This document shows, one piece after another, positions 16,070-24,398 of a DNA stretch of 54,493 bases. How positions within the stretch are numbered: the first letter of the stretch is position 1; the number at the start of each line of letters is the position of its first letter. The translations under genes were made by a program, and so were the position numbers. The stretch is from an uncultured Saprospiraceae bacterium (lineage in GTDB: Bacteria; Bacteroidota; Bacteroidia; Chitinophagales; Saprospiraceae), in NCBI GenBank assembly GCA_938022935.1, contig CALIHL010000133.1, positions 1-54,493 of the forward strand, written 5' to 3'. The notes beneath the pieces were generated by a model. That model did not search any database. It saw only the letters and a program-made list of their open reading frames with translations, and had not been told where the DNA came from.

Positions 16070-17473
16070 TTATAAAGTTGTCGGACATACAAATTCAGAT
16101 GATTGCAGTGCTGTTTTTTGTAATGCTCCGTAACCACCTGCGATCTCTATAAGATTGTGATATCCTCTTGACTTTAAGATAGAGGAAGCAATCATAGATC
16201 GATATCCCCCAGCACAATGCACATAAAATGTTTCTTCCTTAGGAAAGGTCGATAGATGATCATTTAGATTATCTAAAGGTGTATTGTCAGCTGTTAAAAG
16301 ATGTTGAGATTGATACTCTGGTTCTTTTCTAACATCAAACAACGGTAATTCTTCATTATATCTACTTTCGAACTCCACAGCTGATATGCTCTCTATGCGA
16401 TCCGTCTCTCGACCAGCTTGAATCCATGCATTAATGCCTCCTTCGAGATATCCTAAAGTATTGTCAAAGCCGACTCTTGACAGTCTTGTAACAACCTCCT
16501 CTTCTTTCCCTTCAGGAGTTATGAGTAGGATCGGTGTAGTTATATCTTGGATCAAAGCACCCACCCAAGGAGCAAAAGAGCCCTTGATCCCTATGTTTAT
16601 TGATCTTGGGATGAACGCCTTCGCAAATTCTTGAGGGTTTCGGACATCCAAGATTAAGGCGTCATGAGCCTCTGCCTCTAATTCGAATGCAGTGGCATCT
16701 AATGGCTTCGTTCCCTGATTGATGATCTTGCCAACATCTTCATAGCCTTCTTTATTCAACTTAACATTGAGCGGGAAGTAGGCTGGCGGAGGCAATAAAC
16801 CGTCTGTAACCTCTTTGATAAACTCTTCTTTGGTCATATCTGCACGCAAGGCATAATTCATCTTCTTTTGATTGCCGAGCGTATCCACTGTCTCTTTCAT
16901 CATATTCTTGCCACAGGCTGATCCTGCTCCATGAGCCGGATAGACGATCACTTCATCTGCTAATGGCATAATCTTAGTTCTTAGGCTATCGTAAAGCATG
17001 CCAGCCAGGTCTTCTTGGGTTATATCGGCTGCTTTCTGCGCTAGATCTGGCCTGCCCACATCTCCCAAGAACAAGGTGTCTCCAGAGAAAATCGCATGAT
17101 TCCTTCCTTGATGGATCAGTAGATAAGTTGTAGACTCCATCGTATGCCCAGGCGTATGCAAAGCTTTTATAGTGATATCTCCTATCACAAACTCTTGCTC
17201 ATCCTCCGCTATGATCGCTTCAAATGAAGGATTAGCCAAAGGACCATAAATGATTGGTGTCCCTGTCTTCTCCGCAAGCGTCACGTGACCACTAACAAAG
17301 TCAGCATGAAAGTGTGTCTCAAATATATATTTGAGCTTGACGCCATCTCTTTCTAATCTATCCAGATAAGGTTGAACCTCTCTTAGTGGATCTATGATAG
17401 CCGCTTCACCATTAGAGACGATATAGTATGCTCCTTGGGCAAGGCAGCCTGTATATATTTGTTCGATATGCAT
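16070..17473 (-). CDS. Persulfide dioxygenase-like MBL protein fused to two rhodanese domains
   Basis: A 467-aa cytoplasmic protein. Residues 1-~240 are a metallo-beta-lactamase fold of the ETHE1/persulfide dioxygenase type: metal motif THFHADFVSGH (His54, His56, Asp58), LHTPGHTMEST and a SGDTLFLGDVGRPDL segment. Two rhodanese domains follow. The first (ILDVRNPQEF, ~275-355) shows no catalytic Cys and is probably structural; the second has the active Cys420 in HCAGGYRS. This family oxidises glutathione or protein persulfides to sulfite, and the rhodanese part shuttles sulfane sulfur. A perfect TGTGA-N6-TCACA site and a TATCTTTG -7 box lie upstream. Confidence 0.9.
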   Translation of the reverse strand: MHIEQIYTGCLAQGAYYIVSNGEAAIIDPLREVQPYLDRLERDGVKLKYIFETHFHADFVSGHVTLAEKTGTPIIYGPLANPSFEAIIAEDEQEFVIGDITIKALHTPGHTMESTTYLLIHQGRNHAIFSGDTLFLGDVGRPDLAQKAADITQEDLAGMLYDSLRTKIMPLADEVIVYPAHGAGSACGKNMMKETVDTLGNQKKMNYALRADMTKEEFIKEVTDGLLPPPAYFPLNVKLNKEGYEDVGKIINQGTKPLDATAFELEAEAHDALILDVRNPQEFAKAFIPRSINIGIKGSFAPWVGALIQDITTPILLITPEGKEEEVVTRLSRVGFDNTLGYLEGGINAWIQAGRETDRIESISAVEFESRYNEELPLFDVRKEPEYQSQHLLTADNTPLDNLNDHLSTFPKEETFYVHCAGGYRSMIASSILKSRGYHNLIEIAGGYGALQKTALQSSEFVCPTTL

Positions 17474-17490
17474 AATAACTGTTTCTTATT

Positions 17491-17498
17491 CAAAGATA
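17491..17498 (-). promoter_or_regulatory. Predicted -7 box for the persulfide dioxygenase gene
   Basis: The minus strand reads TATCTTTG, a perfect TAnnTTTG match. No TTG lies 17-23 bp upstream; instead a Crp-type site is centred about 41 bp from the expected start point, as in class II activated promoters. Confidence 0.55.
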
Positions 17499-17519
17499 TG
17501 AGAATTGGCATCATGGGTT

Positions 17520-17535
17520 TGTGATCAAGGTCACA
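17520..17535. promoter_or_regulatory. Crp/Fnr-type operator upstream of the persulfide dioxygenase gene
   Basis: TGTGA-TCAAGG-TCACA, a perfect match to the E. coli CRP half-site consensus, 47 bp before the ATG. The regulator encoded upstream has the matching recognition helix. Confidence 0.75.
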
Positions 17536-17569
17536 GAATGAATAACAATTTATAAGATTTTGTTTGATC

Positions 17570-19300
17570 CTAAGGAGCAGACTTTATATTCGTTTGTAGT
17601 ACATACTCCATGTTTTGACGCTCTTGTTCTTCAGGATGATCATGGTGTAAAACTGCGTTGTTTACACTCAAAAAAAAGTTTGATTTACCTATCTTTTTTG
17701 TCAAAGCACCTTTGACCATAAGATCTCTTACGGGTCCTCTGACACCAGCTAAATAGAGTTTTAGTCCACTCTCGTAAATATCATCTACGAAGTCCTCAAT
17801 AGCATGAAGACCACTACTGTCGATATCTGTTATGCTCTCCATATCTAAGACCAGAGCTTGGAGATTTGGCCCCTTTTGTTCGATCCTTTTAGCCATTTCA
17901 TCTTTAAAGGAAGATACGTTAGCAAAGTACAATTGTGCATCCCATCTCAATATCAGCAAGTCAGCCCTTTGCTCTAATGCTGCGAATCTGTTGACATTTC
18001 TATACGCCTCTGACCCTGGTATTTTTGCGAGCTCTGCGATATGTGGCCTTGTGGTTTTATAGATCATCATACCGAGAGATAAGATCACTCCAGTGAAGAT
18101 GCCTTTTTCTATACCAAAAGCTAAGGTTGCCCCAAATGTTATTGCCATCATCCAGAAGTCTGATTTGTGCGTTTGCCACAAGTATTTTGCCTCATTATAA
18201 TTGAAGAGGCTGTAGACGGCAACTGCTATGATTGCAGCTAAAACAGCATTGGGTAGATTAGAAAATAAAGGTGTAAGGAAAAGCAAAGTCAATATAACGA
18301 GCCCAGCTGTGATCAACGAAGCAAAGACTGATTTTGCTCCAGCTTGATCATTGACCGCTGTTCTTGCCAGTCCTCCAGTTATTGGAAAAGACTGAAAAAA
18401 TGATCCAACTATATTAGCTGCTCCAAGTGCAATTAGCTCTTGGTTAGGGATGATCTTATAATCTTTATGACTGAGTTGTATGGCTTTTGCAACTGCGATG
18501 CTTTGCATGAAGATGATCAGTGCAATGATCAACGCTAGTGGACTGAGTCTTGTTATGATATCCAAATTAATTTCGGGTACAATGAAAGCAGGTAGACCTT
18601 CAGGTACTGATCCAACTATACTAACGCCATAATCTTGGAGTCCAAAGATGATGACACAGAGTACACCTAGGACTACGATGACAATTGGACCTGGTATAAC
18701 AGACTTCATTTGCTTTAGCGCTTTAAGAATTACAATTGCTATAATGCCAATGAACAAGGTGAATAAATTAGTCTCTGAGATGTGCTTGACTGCATATGTC
18801 AAAGTGTCAAAAGTATGGGCTCCTCGTGGGATATGAAAACCCAAGAGATTCTTTAATTGGCTTAGAAAGATAATGATGGCAGCCGCGGAGGTAAAACCAC
18901 AGATGACTGGACGGGATATAAAATTGACTAAAAAGCCCATCTTTAAAAATCCCAAGAGGATATGTATGACACCGACGATGAGCGCAAGTGCGATGACCAG
19001 AGCGATATACTCTTCTGATCCAGTTTTTGCGATAGATCCAATACCAGAGGCTGTTAGCAAGGCTATCATGGCTGCGGGCCCTACAGCAAGTTGTTGTGAA
19101 GTACCAAGTAGCGCATATATGATTATCGGTATTGTAGATGCATATAAGCCATATATCGGAGGCAGTCCCGCGATCATAGCATAGGCCATTCCTTGCGGGA
19201 TAAGCATAACGCCTACCGTCAATCCTGCAGAAAGATCACCTCGGAGATGATCTTTATTGTAGTTGCTTATAGTCTTTAATAGAGGAAGCCGCTCCAGCAT
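17570..19300 (-). CDS. SulP (SLC26) family sulfate-type anion transporter with STAS domain
   Basis: A 576-aa protein: about 12 membrane segments beginning with the family signature GLTVGVMLIPQGMAYAMIAGLPPIYGLYAS (~28-57), then a C-terminal STAS domain (~440-560) containing LVLDMESITDIDSSGLHAI. SulP proteins carry sulfate, sulfite, bicarbonate or other anions. In an operon with persulfide oxidation and YeeE subunits, it may export sulfite/sulfate or import sulfate. A perfect TGTGA-N6-TCACA site lies 48 bp before its ATG, overlapping the end of the regulator gene. Confidence 0.92.
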   Translation of the reverse strand: MLERLPLLKTISNYNKDHLRGDLSAGLTVGVMLIPQGMAYAMIAGLPPIYGLYASTIPIIIYALLGTSQQLAVGPAAMIALLTASGIGSIAKTGSEEYIALVIALALIVGVIHILLGFLKMGFLVNFISRPVICGFTSAAAIIIFLSQLKNLLGFHIPRGAHTFDTLTYAVKHISETNLFTLFIGIIAIVILKALKQMKSVIPGPIVIVVLGVLCVIIFGLQDYGVSIVGSVPEGLPAFIVPEINLDIITRLSPLALIIALIIFMQSIAVAKAIQLSHKDYKIIPNQELIALGAANIVGSFFQSFPITGGLARTAVNDQAGAKSVFASLITAGLVILTLLFLTPLFSNLPNAVLAAIIAVAVYSLFNYNEAKYLWQTHKSDFWMMAITFGATLAFGIEKGIFTGVILSLGMMIYKTTRPHIAELAKIPGSEAYRNVNRFAALEQRADLLILRWDAQLYFANVSSFKDEMAKRIEQKGPNLQALVLDMESITDIDSSGLHAIEDFVDDIYESGLKLYLAGVRGPVRDLMVKGALTKKIGKSNFFLSVNNAVLHHDHPEEQERQNMEYVLQTNIKSAP

Positions 19301-19347
19301 TAATCGTGGTTTCTATGATAAAGTTCTAAAAGCTTTCATGGATGACT

Positions 19348-19363
19348 TGTGATATACATCACA
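19348..19363. promoter_or_regulatory. Crp/Fnr-type operator upstream of the SulP gene
   Basis: TGTGA-TATACA-TCACA, perfect half-sites, at almost the same distance from the start codon as the site at 17520. It overlaps the last codons of the regulator gene itself (stop at 19359-19361). No convincing TAnnTTTG box follows. Confidence 0.75.
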
Positions 19364-19994
19364 CAGACAAGATAGTAATCTCGTTGCGATTAAGTGAAAC
19401 CACCTTTTTTGTCTCAAGCTTTTTAAGAAGTCGAGATATACTTTCTCTTGATGCATTAAGATCTGCAGCTATTTGCTGATGAGAGATAGTCAGTTTAGTG
19501 GATGACTTGAGTAGTGACATTTCTTGTAAGTATTGTAGGAGTTTCTCATCTAACTGAGCAAAAGCCAATTTGTCTATCGTATCTATCAACGCAAATAGTC
19601 GGCTGTCGTACATACTGATCACAAAGTCCCTCCAGGAAGCGTATGTCTTCATCCATTGATTCGCTTTTTCAATCGGCACCATCAATAAAGTAGAGTGCTC
19701 TTCGCAAATTGCTTTTATCTCACTCCTCTTTTTTGTCATGCAACAACTGAACGATGCTGCACAAGAAGAACCCGCTCTCAAAAAATACAACAGTAACTCT
19801 TGACCTTGATCCCCTTCTCGGATGATTTTTAGAAAGCCAGATAAGACCAACGGTACAAACTCTATATAGTCACCGTAATCGATGATCACTTCACCACTTT
19901 TAAAACTCTGGATAGAGCCATGCTCGATTAGCTCATCGATCAGCCTGTTATCAGCTAATTCGGGAAAAAGATCTTTTAATACTGCTGGTTTCAT
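19359..19994 (-). CDS. Crp/Fnr-family regulator with cysteine-rich sensor segment
   Basis: A 211-aa protein with an N-terminal cyclic-nucleotide-binding-like domain (residues ~15-110) and a C-terminal winged helix (~150-211). The recognition helix reads ASRESISRLL (181-190): Arg183, Glu184 and Arg188 align with CRP Arg180, Glu181 and Arg185, which read GTGA, so it should bind the two TGTGA-N6-TCACA sites in this operon. The effector region has no cAMP-pocket motif but carries SSCAASFSCCM with Cys78, Cys84 and Cys85, plus Cys97. These suggest sensing of sulfane sulfur or redox state (inference). It is the first gene of the sulfur operon. Confidence 0.88.
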   Translation of the reverse strand: MKPAVLKDLFPELADNRLIDELIEHGSIQSFKSGEVIIDYGDYIEFVPLVLSGFLKIIREGDQGQELLLYFLRAGSSCAASFSCCMTKKRSEIKAICEEHSTLLMVPIEKANQWMKTYASWRDFVISMYDSRLFALIDTIDKLAFAQLDEKLLQYLQEMSLLKSSTKLTISHQQIAADLNASRESISRLLKKLETKKVVSLNRNEITILSV

Positions 19995-20127
19995 TATTAA
20001 TCGAAGATGAACAAATTTCTTAGGTATCAGTCTATTAGGCCGATCAAATAGAGTTGTGTTATTGCGGCTGGTTGATACTTCACAATGAATGATTTAAACC
20101 AATAAGAGATATCCATGTTGCGTCAAG

Positions 20128-21588
20128 GTGCGAGAGAAGGTTAACATAGTTTGGCTGAAAAGGGATCTTAGACTCAAAGATCACCTTCCTTTAAAGACAG
20201 CAATTGAACAAGGTGCTCAAACCTTGCTTGTGTATATCTTCGAACCTTCAGTTATTGCTGATCCTCACTATGATATCCGTCATTGGAGATTTGTCTATCA
20301 GTCTTTAATGGATATCAATATGCAATTAGAAAAGTATAAAGCCAAGGTATATTGCTTTTATAATGAAGTGTCAGAGGTATTTGATCATCTTACTGAACTC
20401 TTTGATGTTAGTACAGTGTACTCCTATATGGAGACTGGATTAAGAGTTACCTATAACCGAGATAAAGTTTTCAGCTCTTACTGCCAGAAGCATAACATAC
20501 AATGGTCAGAATATCAGCAGAATGGGGTAGAGCGACGGCGTCGTAATAGGAAGGATTGGTCAAAGGCTTGGCATCGATTTATGGAATTGCCGCTTGATGA
20601 TCCTGATTGGAGTTTATTCAGGCCTCCGACTGATGGATTGGAAAGATTGAAAGAAAGAATTCCTGATGAGATTACAATAAACGATGATAGCTTTCAGATT
20701 GGAGGAGAAACTAAGGCATGGTCATATTTATTTTCATTTTTTAATGGTCGAGCCAAATCCTACTCATTTGATATTTCCAAACCATTAAAAAGTAGAAAGT
20801 CTTGTAGTCGACTTTCTCCTTACATAGCTTGGGGTAATCTATCTATCCGACAGGTCTATCAGGAGTACTGTAAGGCTGTTCAAGTTAGACCTTATAATAA
20901 AGCACTACATAATTTTGCATCTCGTCTTAGATGGCATTGTCATTTCATACAGAAGTTTGAAATGGAAGATGCGATGGAGTTTAGAAATATCAATCGCGGA
21001 TTTAATGCCATAAAGAGAAATATAAACGAAGCTTACTTTCATGCGTGGCAATATGGGAAAACTGGGTATCCGCTCGTGGACGCATGCATGCGCTGCTTGA
21101 TCCAGACAGGGTATATAAACTTTAGGATGCGTGCTATGACGCTTTCTTTTTTGACTCAGCACTTGTGGCAAGATTGGAAAGAAGGAGCGGTTTGGTTAGC
21201 AAAACAGTTTTTGGATTTTGAACCAGGTATTCATTACCCACAAGTCCAGATGCAAGCGGGCGTTACTGGTATCAATACAGTCCGGATCTACAATCCAGTT
21301 AAGCAATCTAAAGAAAATGATGCAGATGGGTCCTTTATAAAGACTTACGTTCCGGAGTTAGAAAGTCTTCCGATTGAGTGTATACATGAACCTTGGTTGA
21401 TGACTCCTATGGAGCAAGGGTTCTATGGTGTAAATATAGGGAAAGACTATCCGCTACCGATCATAGATCTTAAAGAAGCGGGTAGAGAAGCTCGAGACAA
21501 GATCTGGAGTATGCAAAAAGACCCAGCTGTTAGAATCGAAGCCCAGAGAATATTGAAAAGGCATACAACTCATAATCGGAAAGTATGA
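20128..21588 (+). CDS. Deoxyribodipyrimidine photolyase / cryptochrome family protein
   Basis: A 486-aa FAD-binding flavoprotein with a GTG start at 20128 (no in-frame ATG upstream). It has an N-terminal antenna-binding Rossmann domain (VNIVWLKRDLRLKDHLPL) and a C-terminal FAD domain (LSPYIAWGNLSIRQVY, GKTGYPLVDACMRCL, FLDFEPGIHYPQVQMQAG, RIYNPVKQS). The segment that is usually GxMHNRxRM is GYINFRMRAM (328-337), so the Asn near FAD N5 is replaced by Phe332; this appears to be a distinct subgroup rather than classic CPD photolyase. Its stop overlaps the next photolyase-type gene by 4 bp (ATGA), so the two are translated together. It is divergent from the Crp-family gene. Confidence 0.9.
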   Translation: MREKVNIVWLKRDLRLKDHLPLKTAIEQGAQTLLVYIFEPSVIADPHYDIRHWRFVYQSLMDINMQLEKYKAKVYCFYNEVSEVFDHLTELFDVSTVYSYMETGLRVTYNRDKVFSSYCQKHNIQWSEYQQNGVERRRRNRKDWSKAWHRFMELPLDDPDWSLFRPPTDGLERLKERIPDEITINDDSFQIGGETKAWSYLFSFFNGRAKSYSFDISKPLKSRKSCSRLSPYIAWGNLSIRQVYQEYCKAVQVRPYNKALHNFASRLRWHCHFIQKFEMEDAMEFRNINRGFNAIKRNINEAYFHAWQYGKTGYPLVDACMRCLIQTGYINFRMRAMTLSFLTQHLWQDWKEGAVWLAKQFLDFEPGIHYPQVQMQAGVTGINTVRIYNPVKQSKENDADGSFIKTYVPELESLPIECIHEPWLMTPMEQGFYGVNIGKDYPLPIIDLKEAGREARDKIWSMQKDPAVRIEAQRILKRHTTHNRKV

Positions 21589-23120
21589 AGACATTAAGAC
21601 TAATAATTGGTGATCAGCTTAATCTGCAACATTCTTGGTTTGACAAGGTGGATGAAGATGTGACCTACTGCATGTTTGAGATGAGACAGGAGACAGATTA
21701 CGTAACACATCACATCCAGAAGATTGTGGCCTTTTTTCTTGCGATGAGATCATTTGCAGATGAGCTTAGTCTAGCTGGACATAAGATTGTTTATTATAAT
21801 CTTGATGCTCCTCAAAATAAGCAGGAACTTATAGAAAACCTTTCAGCCCTCATAGAAAGAGGCGGGATCGAAAATTTTGAATATCAAGAACCTGACGAAT
21901 ACAGATTAGACAAACAACTTAAGACTTTTTGTGCAACACATAAGAAGCTCTCCACTCGGGTGTTTAGTACTGAACACTTCTTGAGCGAAAGGATGGAGTT
22001 GGAAAAGTTCTTTGAAGGAAAGAAAACCTACCTCATGGAGTCATTTTACAGAAGTATGAGGAAGAGGTATGATATCCTAATGGAAGGAGGAAAGCCGCTG
22101 ACTGGCAAGTGGAACTATGATCATGATAATCGCAAAAAGCTGCCGAAAGATCATGTACCACCGACTCCTTTTGTTTTTAAAAAGGATGTGACTAAGATAT
22201 ATGAGTTGATCAAAGGGAAAGGTGTTGAGTTTATAGGTGTGCTTCAAAAAGAAGATTTTTTGTGGCCTACCACAAGACAAGAGTCTTTGGCTCTACTTGA
22301 CTTCTTCTGTGAGCATTGTTTGATTAGGTTTGGCACCTTTCAAGATGCTATGACGCCGGGGTATTGGTCTCTTTATCATTCTCGGATCTCGTTTGCACTC
22401 AATGTCAAGTTGATCTCACCACTTGAAGTCATCAACAAAGTTGTCGACTACTGGGAGCAGCATGAAGACGAAGTTTCTATTGCTCAGACAGAAGGGTTCA
22501 TAAGACAGATATTAGGATGGAGGGAGTATATGCGAGGTGTATACTGGGCGAAGATGCCTGAGTTCGCTGAGATGAACTTTCTCAATCATCAACGTAACTT
22601 GCCCGGATACTTTTGGACCGGAGATACCAAGATGGCGTGTATGAAGCATGCGATCCAGCAGTCTCTTCATTATGCATATGCTCATCATATCCAGAGGTTG
22701 ATGATCACAGGCAACTTTGCTTTGCTTGCTGGTATCTCACCTGATCAGGTAGATGAGTGGTATCTCGGCATATATATCGATGCCATCCAATGGGTTGAGA
22801 TCACCAATACGCGAGGCATGAGCCAGTTTGCGGATGGTGGTATAGTTGGAACTAAACCATATGTATCAACTGCTAACTATATCGATAAGATGAGTCACTA
22901 TTGTAAAGGATGCTATTATAACAAGAAGGAGAAGGTAGGGGAGCGGTCATGCCCATTCAATAGCCTTTACTGGCACTTTTATGATCGACATAAAGATAAA
23001 CTCCAGAACAACCCTCGCATAGGTATGGCTTACAGATTATGGAACAAAATGGACCCAATTACGAAAGAGGATATTTTAGCGCAAGCGGAGATACATCTTA
23101 AGAACATAGAGCAGCTATAA
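21585..23120 (+). CDS. Iron-sulfur bacterial cryptochrome / (6-4) photolyase (PhrB/CryB type)
   Basis: A 511-aa protein of the FeS-BCP class. The start LRLIIGDQLNLQHSW is the family hallmark. Four cysteines for a [4Fe-4S] cluster are at 352, 440, 443 and 456 (MACMK; CKGC; RSCPF), with the same spacing as in Agrobacterium PhrB. The FAD domain includes GFIRQILGWREYMRGVYW, HHIQRLMITGNFALLAG and WVEITNTRGMSQFADGG. These enzymes repair (6-4) photoproducts with light; some may signal. It is co-transcribed with the preceding photolyase-family gene, giving a two-lesion repair pair. Confidence 0.93.
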   Translation: MKTLRLIIGDQLNLQHSWFDKVDEDVTYCMFEMRQETDYVTHHIQKIVAFFLAMRSFADELSLAGHKIVYYNLDAPQNKQELIENLSALIERGGIENFEYQEPDEYRLDKQLKTFCATHKKLSTRVFSTEHFLSERMELEKFFEGKKTYLMESFYRSMRKRYDILMEGGKPLTGKWNYDHDNRKKLPKDHVPPTPFVFKKDVTKIYELIKGKGVEFIGVLQKEDFLWPTTRQESLALLDFFCEHCLIRFGTFQDAMTPGYWSLYHSRISFALNVKLISPLEVINKVVDYWEQHEDEVSIAQTEGFIRQILGWREYMRGVYWAKMPEFAEMNFLNHQRNLPGYFWTGDTKMACMKHAIQQSLHYAYAHHIQRLMITGNFALLAGISPDQVDEWYLGIYIDAIQWVEITNTRGMSQFADGGIVGTKPYVSTANYIDKMSHYCKGCYYNKKEKVGERSCPFNSLYWHFYDRHKDKLQNNPRIGMAYRLWNKMDPITKEDILAQAEIHLKNIEQL

Positions 23121-23253
23121 CAAGCTCCAGAGGTTTTGACATGTAAGCTACTTGATACTTCAACATCTAAAGTGTAAGCTAATTTGCGGATGCTTAGGTA
23201 TTTGGTGACAACCCTGTTTTTTATGGTCTAAAGGATGAATAACCACCAATAAA

Positions 23254-24096
23254 TTGAAAACTCTACTCACAATCACCTCTACTCTTAAGCATGCGCTTTT
23301 AGTGCTACTTATGACAATGATCGCAGTTGGTACCAATGCGCAGAGAGCAAATCTTACCATGGAGACTTACTCTTGGCATGCAAACCATGTTGGAGTTAAT
23401 ATTATGATCTCAAGTGAAGATGAAGCGTTCATACTTGGTAATCAGAACTTAAGACTTTTTTACAATGCTGACCACTTAACTTTATCTGAGCATAAGATAG
23501 AGAGTCAGCTTGCTGAGAACAAATACTCAGACATTACGATCTCTGAGCATGAGCATTACGATACTCACTTGACTGTTAACGAAGCAGATTATGAAGCGGT
23601 GGGCTTCTTGAGCTTCAATGTTTCTTTAACGGATGATATAGTTGGAGGAGAGAAAGTGACTACAAAGAGAAAGCATATCTACACGATACACTTCGAGAAG
23701 ACATCAGATTTTGATCCATCAGACATCACTTTAGCACTTCCAGAGCTTACTGGCGAGCTGGCAACGGCATTTGTTGAGGTAGCAGAATGGATAGACCCCA
23801 TAACATCAAAACCAATGACCCTAACACTTACTCAATCATCAGCACAAGCTCCTACTTCAGATGATATCCATCTGTCTGTAGGGCCTAATCCGACATCAGA
23901 TTTCATCTATATCCTCAGCGATGAGATGATCGTCAATGTAAACATGTATAGCACAAACGGACAAAAAGTTCTTTCTAAGATGCTTGATTCTAATGAAGCA
24001 AGAATAGATATCGGAGGATTAACAGAAGGGATGTACGTCGTAGAATTAGAAGACGCTGAAGGACGTTTGTATATCCGTCAGATAGCAAAAGCATAA
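23254..24096 (+). CDS. Secreted protein with type IX secretion C-terminal sorting domain
   Basis: A 280-aa protein read from a TTG at 23254, which is needed to give a full signal peptide (LLVLLMTMIAVGTNAQ). The middle is a beta-sandwich of the cohesin-like kind (NVSLTDDIVGGEKVTTK; FLSFNVSL) with no enzyme motif. The last ~75 residues are a clear T9SS type A sorting domain: SVGPNPTSDFIYI, MYSTNGQKVL, IGGLTEGMYVVEL, ending in IRQIAKA. It is therefore exported through the type IX system and anchored at the surface or released. A terminator follows 41 bp downstream. Confidence 0.8.
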   Translation: MKTLLTITSTLKHALLVLLMTMIAVGTNAQRANLTMETYSWHANHVGVNIMISSEDEAFILGNQNLRLFYNADHLTLSEHKIESQLAENKYSDITISEHEHYDTHLTVNEADYEAVGFLSFNVSLTDDIVGGEKVTTKRKHIYTIHFEKTSDFDPSDITLALPELTGELATAFVEVAEWIDPITSKPMTLTLTQSSAQAPTSDDIHLSVGPNPTSDFIYILSDEMIVNVNMYSTNGQKVLSKMLDSNEARIDIGGLTEGMYVVELEDAEGRLYIRQIAKA

Positions 24097-24398
24097 TCAG
24101 CACATAATATCGCTCGATCTCCGAGCTTTGCATAAGAAAGGGTAGATAAGTCTATCCTTTTTCTTGTTTTATAGGTCGTTCATCTACTCTTTGAGCGATC
24201 TTATCATAAGTCAATAAGATATCAGAATGGTTAGCGTTTATTTGGGGCCGGTATCGATGTAAGTCGATTCAGTTAAGAAGCGTTTTACCCTGTTTCAGTG
24301 CGATCATAGGTGGATTGAACCAATCTTGATCTGAGGCATTACTTATTTCATCGCTTCTTGTGGTCTGGTTAATCGTTCTAAATGCTTTAAGACTAAAT
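24097..24398. other. 302-bp intergenic stretch with one terminator
   Basis: Apart from the hairpin at 24137-24165, I see no gene, repeat or clear promoter box between the sorting-domain protein and the TonB receptor. Confidence 0.6.
24137..24165 (+). terminator. Rho-independent terminator after the sorting-domain protein
   Basis: AAAGGGTAGA (24137-24146), loop taag and TCTATCCTTT (24151-24160) pair fully with one G-T pair, followed by a T-rich tail. Confidence 0.75.
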
